Below, in pieces: positions 1-6,503 of a DNA stretch of 14,846 bases (its first letter is position 1; each line of letters begins with the position of its first letter). The position numbers were made by a program, and so were the translations under genes. Under the pieces are notes generated by a model. It did not search any database, was not told the origin of the DNA, and saw only the letters and a program-made list of their open reading frames with translations. Origin of the DNA: PGYR01 sp034670025 (lineage in GTDB: Bacteria; Bacteroidota; Ignavibacteria; Kapaibacteriales; UBA2268); contig JAXMOE010000014.1 of the NCBI GenBank assembly GCA_034670025.1, positions 1-14,846 on the forward strand, read 5' to 3'.

Positions 1-1
1 T

Positions 2-652
2 GATGGAACTGAAGAGTACACATGTATGATTTACCCAGAAGGATATCCTAACAACTCTGTTGTTACTACTCCTTCTGCTATGATTACTTGGAAAACTGTT
101 CCAATGATTACTGCTAATTTGTTAGCTGTTTATTCAGTTGAAGAAGAAACGACAGTTATTTTATTAGTTGCAGCCGACGGTGAGAATTTAACTCACACAT
201 GGATGAAAGACGGTATTGACTTAAACAACAATATGGAAACTTACGAAATAGCTTCAGCTACTGCAGATGATGCTGGTGAGTATGTGGTTACTGTTTCTAA
301 CGATTGTGGCGAAGTTGTTTCAAATACTGCGACGTTAGAAGTTACTCCTAAAACAGTTGCTACTTCAGTTGCTGCTGACAATGGATTAGGTTTAGAGCAA
401 AACTATCCTAACCCAGTTATTGGTAATTCTACTATCAAATTCACTTCTGAAATTAGTGGTCAAGCTACTTTGACTATGACTGATATGATGGGTAACACTG
501 TTGCTAATATTTACAGCAACATCGTTACTGCTAACCAAACAGTTGTAGCAACTATCAATTCTAACGATATGAACCTAACGTCTGGTTCTTACTTCGTTAC
601 TTTAAGAATTGCTGACAGAGTAGAAACTATTCAAGTTAGTGTTATTAAGTAA
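2..652 (+). CDS. Secreted Ig-like protein with T9SS type A C-terminal sorting domain (5' partial)
   Basis: The reading frame is open from base 2, so the gene begins upstream of the window. The first codons (DGTEEYTC) look like the end of one Ig-like domain, with the tyrosine-x-cysteine of its F strand. A second Ig-like domain lies at about nt 130-345: a tryptophan in HTWMKDG, then DDAGEYVVTV; its usual disulfide cysteines are replaced by Val. From about nt 392 to the stop is a type A sorting domain, opening with LEQNYPNP and ending in SGSYFVTLRI and a basic VIK tail. In Bacteroidota this domain sends the protein through the type IX secretion system to the surface or medium, where it is usually removed. 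Codon use is strikingly T-ending (ACT, GTT, GCT), unlike most neighbours, which suggests high expression. The enzymatic or adhesive part, if any, lies outside the window. A strong terminator follows. Confidence 0.9.
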   Translation, partial: DGTEEYTCMIYPEGYPNNSVVTTPSAMITWKTVPMITANLLAVYSVEEETTVILLVAADGENLTHTWMKDGIDLNNNMETYEIASATADDAGEYVVTVSNDCGEVVSNTATLEVTPKTVATSVAADNGLGLEQNYPNPVIGNSTIKFTSEISGQATLTMTDMMGNTVANIYSNIVTANQTVVATINSNDMNLTSGSYFVTLRIADRVETIQVSVIK

Positions 653-703
653 TCAAATGATTACAGAGTATCTAATTTAGATTAGTACTAGATTATAATT
701 TAC

Positions 704-742
704 AAAGCCGAGAATGTCTTCATTGACTTCTCGGCTTTTTTT
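704..742 (+). terminator. Rho-independent terminator of the T9SS cargo gene
   Basis: An 11-bp perfect stem, AAAGCCGAGAA (704-714) with TTCTCGGCTTT (728-738), closes a 13-base loop. The loop can add GTC/GAC pairs (716-718 with 725-727). A run of seven T ends at 742. It lies 52 bases after the stop at 652 and separates the cargo gene from the lipoprotein gene downstream. Confidence 0.92.
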
Positions 743-764
743 ATTTCTATTCATAATTATTAAT

Positions 765-772
765 TATATTTG
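765..772 (+). promoter_or_regulatory. Bacteroidota-type -7 promoter element (TATATTTG)
   Basis: TATATTTG matches the TAnnTTTG consensus exactly. It lies after the upstream terminator and only four bases before the ATG at 777, so the transcript would have almost no leader. I see no convincing TTTG -33 box at the usual distance, because that region is the T-run of the terminator. Confidence 0.55.
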
Positions 773-776
773 CACT

Positions 777-1139
777 ATGAAATACATACTAATAATAATA
801 TCACTACTTATACTATCATCTTGTGGGCAAGAAAGCTCGATTGATGACAAGAAATTCTTAGATATTTACACCGAAGTTCTGATTGCTAGAGAAAGCACTA
901 CAGACAGAGAAAAAGGCACAGAGGAAGTAAACAAGGTATTAGCAGAACACGGAATGACAGAGCCAGAGTTCAGAAAAACTTATCTGGAATTGTCAAAAGA
1001 AGACCCAAAGCGATTGGGCAGATTGATTGATTCTATCAGGAATCACACATCGGAAGTTATAAGGGAGATTGACTCGGTTGACAATGCTCAATTAGAGATG
1101 GAAAAGGATACCAACTCCACCACCCAGCCCAAAGAATGA
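777..1139 (+). CDS. Small lipoprotein, DUF4296-like
   Basis: A 120-residue protein. It opens with a lipoprotein signal (MKYILI, hydrophobic run, lipobox LSSC with Cys16), so it is probably anchored in the envelope. The rest is charged and mostly helical. FLDIYTEVLIARE, followed by a segment like VLAEHGMTEPEFRKTYLELS, resembles the DUF4296 lipoproteins of Bacteroidota, in which a short helix pair precedes a 'Y/H-G-x-T-x-x-x-F' segment; this is from memory of the family. The frame is open further upstream, with an in-frame ATG at 714, but that start lies inside the terminator stem and would put a poor extension before an ideal lipoprotein signal, so ATG 777 is preferred. The last 48 bases are shared, antisense, with the end of the barrel gene on the other strand. 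Function is unknown. Confidence 0.8.
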   Translation: MKYILIIISLLILSSCGQESSIDDKKFLDIYTEVLIARESTTDREKGTEEVNKVLAEHGMTEPEFRKTYLELSKEDPKRLGRLIDSIRNHTSEVIREIDSVDNAQLEMEKDTNSTTQPKE

Positions 1140-1670
1140 GCCCTCACCGCTTTCTAACCGCTCTAAGAAATTGTAGTAAGAGTTGTTTGTGCTTATTTGG
1201 TATTGCAGACCTAAGTTGAAGTCAAAACTCACTACATTGTTTAAGTTGTAAATATACCCAACACCGAGACCTAAATTGTGATAAACATCTTTGTCAAATT
1301 CAGTTATTTCGGTCTCAAAGTCCATATTAGGATTAATTATGAATGACTCATGTTGCTCGAAATACCAAATACTTGCCGCACCAAAAATATAAACTTTATT
1401 CTCAAAATCACGATATAAATTTTTGTGATATTCTACCCCACCTATCAACGATAGGTTATCGTTCTTCTGTGGCTCATCTCCAGAATAAAACGGCATAAAA
1501 GTAAACTTCAGAGAGTTCCATCTGTCTAACTCCAACATATAGCCCAATCCAGTGCCTGAAATAGTTGATAAAGTAATTCCCAGCTGGTGCTTAGGGAATT
1601 TTGCTGCATTCAGAGAAGTAAATGTAATAACAAAAATGGTAATTAATAATATATACTTTCTAAAAAGCAT
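1092..1670 (-). CDS. Small outer-membrane beta-barrel protein (unknown family)
   Basis: 192 residues. A Sec signal peptide (about residues 1-22, MLFRKYILL then hydrophobic, ending near LNA) is followed by alternating polar/aromatic segments typical of beta strands: LGITLSTISGTGLGYML, SLKFTFMPFYS, LGLGVGYIYNL, VSFDFNLGLQYQI. The C-terminus is glycine-rich and ends GVGILFHL, in the manner of a closing barrel strand. Its size suggests an 8-stranded barrel of the OmpA/OmpW-like size class; no named family is recognised. Its ATG overlaps the end of yraN by 11 bases, so it is probably the last gene of a purF-yraN-barrel transcript. Its 3' end overlaps the plus-strand lipoprotein gene by 48 bases. 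No terminator hairpin is evident beyond its stop. Confidence 0.8.
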   Translation of the reverse strand: MLFRKYILLITIFVITFTSLNAAKFPKHQLGITLSTISGTGLGYMLELDRWNSLKFTFMPFYSGDEPQKNDNLSLIGGVEYHKNLYRDFENKVYIFGAASIWYFEQHESFIINPNMDFETEITEFDKDVYHNLGLGVGYIYNLNNVVSFDFNLGLQYQISTNNSYYNFLERLESGEGSFFGLGGGVGILFHL

Positions 1671-2013
1671 TTTCTAAGTGGGTTATTTGTGGCTTGTTGT
1701 TAATTATGTCTATGGCAATCAAGTCCATACGGCAATCTCGGTCTGTAATTTTGTTAATCAACAAATACCCCTCTGCCGTCTTTCTTAGTTTCATTTGTTT
1801 GCTGTAACTAACTGACTCGATTGCTGTTCCATAATTATTGTTGTTTCTTCCTTTCACTTCGCAAAAGACAAGTATGCCATTCTTCTCGGCAATTATATCT
1901 ATCTCGCCTAACTTACCATAGTGAAAATTCCGTTTTACAATCGTGTACCCCTCGCTTTCTAAATATTTTTCAGCGAGTGATTCAAAATTATGTCCAACCT
2001 TGGTATTGTCCAT
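1660..2013 (-). CDS. yraN: YraN/UPF0102 family endonuclease-fold protein
   Basis: 117 residues, the normal size for UPF0102. The restriction-endonuclease-like core is intact: GEIDII (residues 36-41, acidic Glu37 and Asp39), then VFCEVKGR (49-56) carrying the E-x-K catalytic pair Glu52 and Lys54, and a final RMDLIAID strand (95-102). The family usually reads FVEVK; here a Cys replaces the Val. The cellular role of YraN is not settled; a link to DNA processing is assumed from the fold. The gene follows purF with a one-base overlap (TAATG), so translation is probably coupled. Its own end overlaps the start of the barrel gene. Confidence 0.93.
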   Translation of the reverse strand: MDNTKVGHNFESLAEKYLESEGYTIVKRNFHYGKLGEIDIIAEKNGILVFCEVKGRNNNNYGTAIESVSYSKQMKLRKTAEGYLLINKITDRDCRMDLIAIDIINNKPQITHLENAF

Positions 2014-3911
2014 TAGTAAGCCCTTACGTTCTTTCCTTCATAATAATTGATGAAAGCTCTATTCACGACTCTCATACCACTTGCCGTAGGGTAATCACCA
2101 CTGAAATACCAGTCTCCCAAATTATCAGGACACGCTATATGAAGATTGTCAATAGTTTGGAATATAACTTCTACTTCGGCTTTTATATTTTCTTCTCTTA
2201 TCATCTGAGCAACCTTAGCAGAAACTTCCTCAGCAGTGAATAGGTCATAGATTCCTTTCACATAATTGATATTGTCATATTCTTCTAACTCGAGCGAAGC
2301 TTTACATTTTGCATAAACCTCTTCTATTACATTCTCATTACCAGATTCTTTGAGCAATTCTATAGCAGCTCTGAAAGCGATAAAGTCACCCAATTTTGCC
2401 ATATCTATACCATAGCAATCGGGATATCTTATCTGTGGTGCTGACGATACAACAACAATTTTCTTAGGGTTTAGAGTATCGAGTATTCTAATGATGCTTT
2501 TTTGTAGCGTTGTCCCTCTTACTATACTATCGTCGAGGACAACCAATGTGTCAGTAGGTTTTACAGTTCCATAAGTCACGTCGTAAACGTGAGACACCAA
2601 GTCATCGCGCGAATTGTCGGAAGTAATAAAGGTCCTTAGTTTAGCATCTTTAATAGCTATTTTTTCTAATCTTACACGTTTTTCTAATATTTCTTCTAAC
2701 TTCTCATCAGAAAGGTCGCCATTGCTTTCTTTTATCTCATCTATCTGTATTCGTTTCTGGTAGTTTTCCACTCCTTTTAGTAAGCCATAGAAAGCAACTT
2801 CCGCTGTATTCGGGATAAATGAGAAAACAGTATTGTCCAAATCACCAGCAATTGTCGTTAGCACTTGGCGGCTAATAAGCTTACCTAATTTCAATCGCTC
2901 ATTGTAAATATCTTTGTCATTACCACGAGAGAAGTATATTCTCTCAAATGAGCAAGAAAGCTTTTCCTTCGGCTCGCGTATTTGATCAAAGCTAATATCA
3001 CCGTCTTTCTTAATTATTATCGCCTTTCCTGGATCTAACTCTTTTATATCATTATATCCAACTTTGAAAGCCGTTTGAATAACTGGCCTTTCTGATGTAA
3101 TAACAGCCATTTCGTCATTGATGTAGTAATAACAAGGTCTAATACCGTTAGGGTCGCGGACTACAAAAGCATCGCCGTGGCCAACTATACCACCAATTGT
3201 ATAACCACCATCCCATTTTTTTGCGGAACGACGAAGCATATTTGCTATATCTAAATCTCTCTCAATAATAGGAGAAGCGTCTTTTTTGCTCACTCCTTCC
3301 TTTTTCAAGTCATTCCAAAGTTTGTTCACTTCTACATCTAAAAAGTGTCCCGTTCTTTCTAATACTGTTACAGTGTCCGCTTTCTCTTTCGGATGCTGAC
3401 CCAAGTTTATAAGCGTTTCAAAAAGCTCATCGACATTAGTCATATTGAAATTACCCGCCATCATCAGGTTCTTGTGCATCCAGTTGTTAGCTCTGAGGAA
3501 TGGGTGGCAGTTAGCTATTTTATTCTTACCATAAGTGCCGTAGCGAAGGTGTCCCATATAGACATTGCCTACATAAGGCAATTCCTCGGCAGCCAAATCC
3601 ATATCTGCTTCGTACTTCGGATTCTCTTTTATCTTCTTGTTTATCTTTTTCGATATTTTGCCAAATATATCTTGGAGTGGTTGGTTTTCTACCGACCGCC
3701 TTCTGAAAATATAATTCTCACCAGGTTCTGGGTCAAACTTAACGCTTACAAAGCCAGCTCCGTCTTGACCACGGTTGTGTTGCTTTTGCATTAGCAAATA
3801 CATCTTATTTATACCGTAGTATGGGCTGCCATATTTTTCAATATAATATGACATTGGTTTTAACAATCTAAGTAGAACTATACCACATTCGTGTTTTATC
3901 GGATCGCTCAT
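2013..3911 (-). CDS. purF: Amidophosphoribosyltransferase (long Bacteroidota form)
   Basis: 632 residues, much longer than the roughly 470-500 of classical PurF. The enzyme makes phosphoribosylamine from PRPP and glutamine, the first committed step of purine synthesis. The N-terminal class II glutaminase domain has a short propeptide (MSDPIKHE) before nucleophile Cys9, then RGQDGAG (47-53), GHLRYGTYG (120-128), GNFNMTN (153-159) and RDPNGIRP (252-259). The phosphoribosyltransferase domain has CSFERIYFSRG (320-330) and the PRPP loop VVLDDSIVRGTT (457-468). Extra length comes from insertions at about 75-110, 200-230 and 385-420 and from a C-terminal extension. Cys320, Cys499 and Cys594 fall where three of the four Fe-S ligands of Bacillus PurF seem to lie; I cannot place the fourth. 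First gene of the purF-yraN-barrel run. Some Bacteroidota carry such a long form beside a classical PurF, so it may be a paralogue. Confidence 0.93.
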   Translation of the reverse strand: MSDPIKHECGIVLLRLLKPMSYYIEKYGSPYYGINKMYLLMQKQHNRGQDGAGFVSVKFDPEPGENYIFRRRSVENQPLQDIFGKISKKINKKIKENPKYEADMDLAAEELPYVGNVYMGHLRYGTYGKNKIANCHPFLRANNWMHKNLMMAGNFNMTNVDELFETLINLGQHPKEKADTVTVLERTGHFLDVEVNKLWNDLKKEGVSKKDASPIIERDLDIANMLRRSAKKWDGGYTIGGIVGHGDAFVVRDPNGIRPCYYYINDEMAVITSERPVIQTAFKVGYNDIKELDPGKAIIIKKDGDISFDQIREPKEKLSCSFERIYFSRGNDKDIYNERLKLGKLISRQVLTTIAGDLDNTVFSFIPNTAEVAFYGLLKGVENYQKRIQIDEIKESNGDLSDEKLEEILEKRVRLEKIAIKDAKLRTFITSDNSRDDLVSHVYDVTYGTVKPTDTLVVLDDSIVRGTTLQKSIIRILDTLNPKKIVVVSSAPQIRYPDCYGIDMAKLGDFIAFRAAIELLKESGNENVIEEVYAKCKASLELEEYDNINYVKGIYDLFTAEEVSAKVAQMIREENIKAEVEVIFQTIDNLHIACPDNLGDWYFSGDYPTASGMRVVNRAFINYYEGKNVRAY

Positions 3912-3918
3912 ATATTTG
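3911..3918 (+). promoter_or_regulatory. Candidate plus-strand -7 element (TATATTTG)
   Basis: TATATTTG fits TAnnTTTG exactly. It begins at the last base of the (reverse-strand) purF start codon and lies 13 bases before the ATG at 3932. A GGGGG tract follows at 3918-3922. No clear -33 box is visible. If real, it drives the small 3932-4171 ORF divergently from purF. Confidence 0.35.
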
Positions 3919-3931
3919 GGGGTTTGTTTTT

Positions 3932-4171
3932 ATGACACTCAACAAAAATAGCAAATTAATTATAAACTTTATACAATTCTATAAGCAAGAATTTATAAAT
4001 CAACTTTCGGAAATACTAATAAAAAAAGGTGTCAACATAGTCAACACCTTAGAAATTTTCAATCGTGAAAGAGAGTACTCTAACAACTTGCTCTATCAAT
4101 TAGATGACACTCATTGGAATTCAAACAAAGTAAGAGTTATAGCAGAGGAGTTAAGAAGTACTATTAACTAA
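3932..4171 (+). CDS. Small ORF resembling the severed C-terminus of an AlgX/AlgJ-type SGNH acyltransferase
   Basis: 79 codons. The C-terminal part (about residues 25-79) reads like the last segment of AlgX/AlgJ/DHHW-type SGNH proteins: a helix (QLSEILIKKG), a strand (VNIVNTLEIF), then YQLDDTHWNSNKVRVIAEELRS cut here as LYQLDD and DTHWN, followed by a closing helix. In these O-acetyltransferases the D-T-H-W motif supplies the catalytic Asp and His. The GDS block with the nucleophilic serine, normally more than 200 residues upstream, is absent, and the purF start lies immediately upstream. It is therefore most likely a remnant of a truncated gene, although the frame is intact. It ends with a 4-bp tail-to-tail overlap (CTAA) with the lipoprotein gene on the other strand, and a minus-strand terminator hairpin lies inside it. 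A real small protein cannot be excluded. Confidence 0.5.
   Translation: MTLNKNSKLIINFIQFYKQEFINQLSEILIKKGVNIVNTLEIFNREREYSNNLLYQLDDTHWNSNKVRVIAEELRSTIN
3943..3950 (-). promoter_or_regulatory. Candidate -7 element of the purF operon (TATTTTTG)
   Basis: Read on the minus strand the bases are TATTTTTG, an exact TAnnTTTG match, 31 bases upstream of the purF ATG. A second, near-match TTAATTTG lies a few bases further upstream. A TTG lies about 23 bases upstream as a possible -33 box. The element sits inside the start of the opposite-strand ORF, so the two divergent promoters would overlap. Confidence 0.45.
4021..4049 (-). terminator. Probable rho-independent terminator of the ispH-lipoprotein transcript
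   Basis: On the minus strand AAGGTGT (4049-4043) pairs with ACACCTT (4031-4025) over an 11-base loop and is followed by TTTT (4024-4021), giving six T in a row with the stem end. It lies about 120 bases past the stop of the lipoprotein gene at 4168 and inside the opposite-strand ORF. On the plus strand there is no T-run, so the direction is minus. Confidence 0.55.
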
Positions 4172-4848
4172 TCTGTAAGGTAGAATTTGATGTAGTAAAC
4201 GTATTTGCTATAATTATGAATTCCTGTAAAATCTAAGTGAATTGATTTAGATCTATTAGCTTCTAATGCAATAATATAAAAATTATTCGAAGGGAACTTA
4301 TTAAATGATTTTTCTGACCAGGCTATTTCTCCTTCATTATCATCGTTTAAATCATAGGTTTCAACAACATAATTAGGATTTTCAGGGTCTAAATCAGTTG
4401 TTATTTCATATCTATAAATGCCGTATTCTTCATGATTAAACCTTACATCTGGCAAATTGCTCTTCGAAATAGTGTCCCCGCTATTTAGATTTAGGAATTT
4501 TATAGATTCATTTCGTTGAATAATAGTGTCAATGTTGTGATTCAAATAATTGTAAACTTTAAAATCTATATCACCAGTAATTACAATACTTTCATCCAAT
4601 TTAAAGTAATTATTACTTTTTTTTATTAATCTATTACCGTTGATTAAAACTGAATCAACATTACTACCAGAAGTTTGACTATTAAAGTATACATTTACTG
4701 ATTGTTTTTCAATAAAGTTGCTTTCACCATTTATTGTTGTTTCATTAACTATTTCTATTAAATCTTCTCTAACCAAACAACAATCTGTTCCATTTTCACA
4801 ACTAATTAATATTATTGAGAATAAATATATATACATTATTTTCTTCAA
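4168..4848 (-). CDS. Lipoprotein of unknown function, probable TTG start
   Basis: About 226 residues from the proposed start. MKKIMYIYLF, a hydrophobic run and the lipobox LISC (Cys17) form a lipoprotein signal, followed by ENGTDCC. The mature part is rich in Asn, Ile, Ser and Asp with strand-like segments, as in secreted beta-sandwich proteins; no family is recognised. The frame opens at TTG 4869, inside ispH, and the first ATG is 4836. TTG 4848 is preferred because it puts two Lys before the hydrophobic run and has AGGGTGG (4860-4854) five bases upstream; ATG 4836 would leave the signal without positive charge. It starts 10 bases after the ispH stop and is probably co-transcribed. It converges on the 3932-4171 ORF with a 4-bp overlap of stops. 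Confidence 0.72.
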   Translation of the reverse strand: MKKIMYIYLFSIILISCENGTDCCLVREDLIEIVNETTINGESNFIEKQSVNVYFNSQTSGSNVDSVLINGNRLIKKSNNYFKLDESIVITGDIDFKVYNYLNHNIDTIIQRNESIKFLNLNSGDTISKSNLPDVRFNHEEYGIYRYEITTDLDPENPNYVVETYDLNDDNEGEIAWSEKSFNKFPSNNFYIIALEANRSKSIHLDFTGIHNYSKYVYYIKFYLTD

Positions 4849-4858
4849 CAACACCACC

Positions 4859-5776
4859 CTATACCCCAACAGCTTCCTTACTGCTGTGCCATTCCTCTAT
4901 CTTAGCTTTTACTTTGTCCAAATACCATTGTGGAGTTGAAGTCGCTCCAGTTATACCAACCAGCTCGCTATCGCCAAACCAATCCCAATCGATTTCTTTT
5001 ACGTCTTCTATATAGTACATGTTCGGATTGAATTGCTTCATGTGTTTGAACAAGCTCTTACCATTCGATGAATTTCTTCCAGCAACAAAGATTACTATAT
5101 CATTGTCTTTTGCGAATTGAACTACTTCTTCGTCTCTTCCCCACACTTCTTTGCATAGTGAGTTTTTGAATTGGAAATGATCCTTCGTCTCACCACCTTC
5201 CACAAAGTTTCTTACCTTTGTTTCAATCACTTCGCGAATATCATGATAAGTAGATTTTTCCATAGTTGTTTGTGAAAACAATACAGTTGGACGAGTAAAA
5301 TCAACTTTCTCTAATGCTTCTTCTGGGCTAAGTATGATAACACAATTGTCATTCACCATACCCCTTAGTCCTATTACCTCAGCGTGATTCGGCTTTCCAT
5401 ATATCACTACTTGGTAACCTTTGTCATAGTAACGCTTTACTCTGTTCTGAAGACCAGTAACAAGCGGACAAGTAGCATCAACTAACTTAACCCCAAGCTC
5501 TTCAGCTCTTTGGAAAGTAGTTGGCGGTTCTCCGTGTGCACGAATAAGTACAGTAGCTTTTTCATCAGTTTTAGCTAATTCTTCTATTCCCAAATGGTCG
5601 ATAGTCTTTAGGCCTTTTGCCTCTAATCTTTCTATCTCTTTGGGGTTATGAATTATATGACCAAGCACATAAACTTGCTCATCTTTGTCAGCTCCTGCTA
5701 ATGTCTCTTCAGTTATCTTTATTGTGCGGACTACTCCCCAACAAAAGCCAGCTGAATTATCAATTTTTACTTGCAT
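4859..5776 (-). CDS. ispH: 4-hydroxy-3-methylbut-2-enyl diphosphate reductase
   Basis: 305 residues, typical length. IspH (LytB) is the last enzyme of the MEP pathway and reduces HMBPP to IPP and DMAPP using a 4Fe-4S cluster. The three cluster cysteines are present: Cys12 (AGFCWGV), Cys103 (DATCPLV) and Cys208 (NSLCKEV). Substrate-binding histidines are visible at VLGHIIHN (His40/43), IRAHG (His81) and PNHAE (His131), the last with the catalytic Glu133. The C-terminal GITGATSTP (274-282) matches the family. It supplies precursors for undecaprenyl phosphate, the carrier used by the WbaP-like enzyme encoded upstream in the same gene run. A TAnnTTTG element overlapping the cmk stop suggests its own promoter in addition to any read-through. 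Confidence 0.97.
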   Translation of the reverse strand: MQVKIDNSAGFCWGVVRTIKITEETLAGADKDEQVYVLGHIIHNPKEIERLEAKGLKTIDHLGIEELAKTDEKATVLIRAHGEPPTTFQRAEELGVKLVDATCPLVTGLQNRVKRYYDKGYQVVIYGKPNHAEVIGLRGMVNDNCVIILSPEEALEKVDFTRPTVLFSQTTMEKSTYHDIREVIETKVRNFVEGGETKDHFQFKNSLCKEVWGRDEEVVQFAKDNDIVIFVAGRNSSNGKSLFKHMKQFNPNMYYIEDVKEIDWDWFGDSELVGITGATSTPQWYLDKVKAKIEEWHSSKEAVGV

Positions 5777-5826
5777 TTTTATACTCTATTTTTTCTTTTT
5801 TGACGTAAAGTTGCCTTTAACTATTG

Positions 5827-5834
5827 CAAATTTA
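5827..5834 (-). promoter_or_regulatory. Candidate ispH promoter -7 element (TAAATTTG)
   Basis: On the minus strand the bases read TAAATTTG, an exact TAnnTTTG match, overlapping the stop codon of cmk and 50 bases upstream of the ispH ATG. The 55-base gap here is the longest between consecutive genes of this run, which fits an internal promoter. No strong -33 TTTG is visible. Confidence 0.5.
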
Positions 5835-6503
5835 TGAGTTAATAATATCATTTGCTAAAGAAATAACCAAATTTGTCTGCTGCTCTATTGTTATGTCCGA
5901 AGTGTCTATCACTTTGGCATCGTCAGCTTTACGAAGTGGGCTAATCTCACGGTTGCTATCAAATTCATCACGGTCGGCTATTCTTTTTGCGACTTCTTCT
6001 TTAGTCACATTTTCGCCTGCTGCTAGTAGTTCTATTGTTCTTCTTTCTGCTCTCGCCTCGATAGAAGCATGCATATAAAGCTTCAAATCTGCATTGGGGA
6101 ATACAACAGTACCGATGTCACGGCCATCCATAACAACGCCACCAGCTTTGCCCAATTCCCTTTGCTGATCAACTAATTTTTCTCTTACTATTCCAACAGC
6201 GGCAACAGGACTCGCAGTTTTAGTTACTTCCGCTGTTCTTATTTCCTTGCTAACATTTTCACCGTTTAGCAATGTCATCTGCCCAGCATCGCTCGGTTGC
6301 AGTTCTATTTTGATTTCACTCATCAGCTTATCAAAATCGAATCCCTCTATATCTTCACCAGTCCTCAGAAAGGCAAGCGTTGCAGCTCTGTACATTGCTC
6401 CAGTGTCTATATAGATATATTCGAGACGTTTAGCTACTTCCCTTGCAGTAGTAGTTTTACCAGACCCAGCAGGCCCATCCAATGCTATTATTATCTTTTT
6501 CAT
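5832..6503 (-). CDS. cmk: Cytidylate kinase
   Basis: 223 residues, normal for CMP kinase, which phosphorylates CMP and dCMP with ATP. The P-loop is GPAGSGKT (10-17). The nucleotide-binding IDTGAMYRA (32-40), VVMDGRDIGTVVFP (123-136) and the lid/CMP-binding stretch RDEFDSNREISPL followed by RKADDA (178-196) are all intact. Its ATG overlaps the stop of the HAD phosphatase gene by four bases (ATGA), so translation is coupled. In many bacteria cmk precedes rpsA; here ispH follows instead. Confidence 0.97.
   Translation of the reverse strand: MKKIIIALDGPAGSGKTTTAREVAKRLEYIYIDTGAMYRAATLAFLRTGEDIEGFDFDKLMSEIKIELQPSDAGQMTLLNGENVSKEIRTAEVTKTASPVAAVGIVREKLVDQQRELGKAGGVVMDGRDIGTVVFPNADLKLYMHASIEARAERRTIELLAAGENVTKEEVAKRIADRDEFDSNREISPLRKADDAKVIDTSDITIEQQTNLVISLANDIINS

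Noticed and set aside
714..776. An upstream extension of the DUF4296-like lipoprotein to ATG 714.
   Set aside because: The start would lie inside the terminator stem, and the extension hides an ideal lipoprotein signal that begins at ATG 777.
1660..2013. yraN as part of a restriction or defence system because of its nuclease fold.
   Set aside because: UPF0102 proteins are widespread housekeeping genes and there is no methylase, helicase or other defence gene nearby.
1821..2243. A 140-codon plus-strand open frame antisense to yraN and purF.
   Set aside because: The minus strand encodes two well-conserved proteins here, and the plus-strand translation has Ser/Cys/Phe-rich composition typical of an antisense shadow.
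3393..3794. A 133-codon plus-strand open frame antisense to purF.
   Set aside because: It is the complement of conserved PurF motifs and has no protein-like features of its own.
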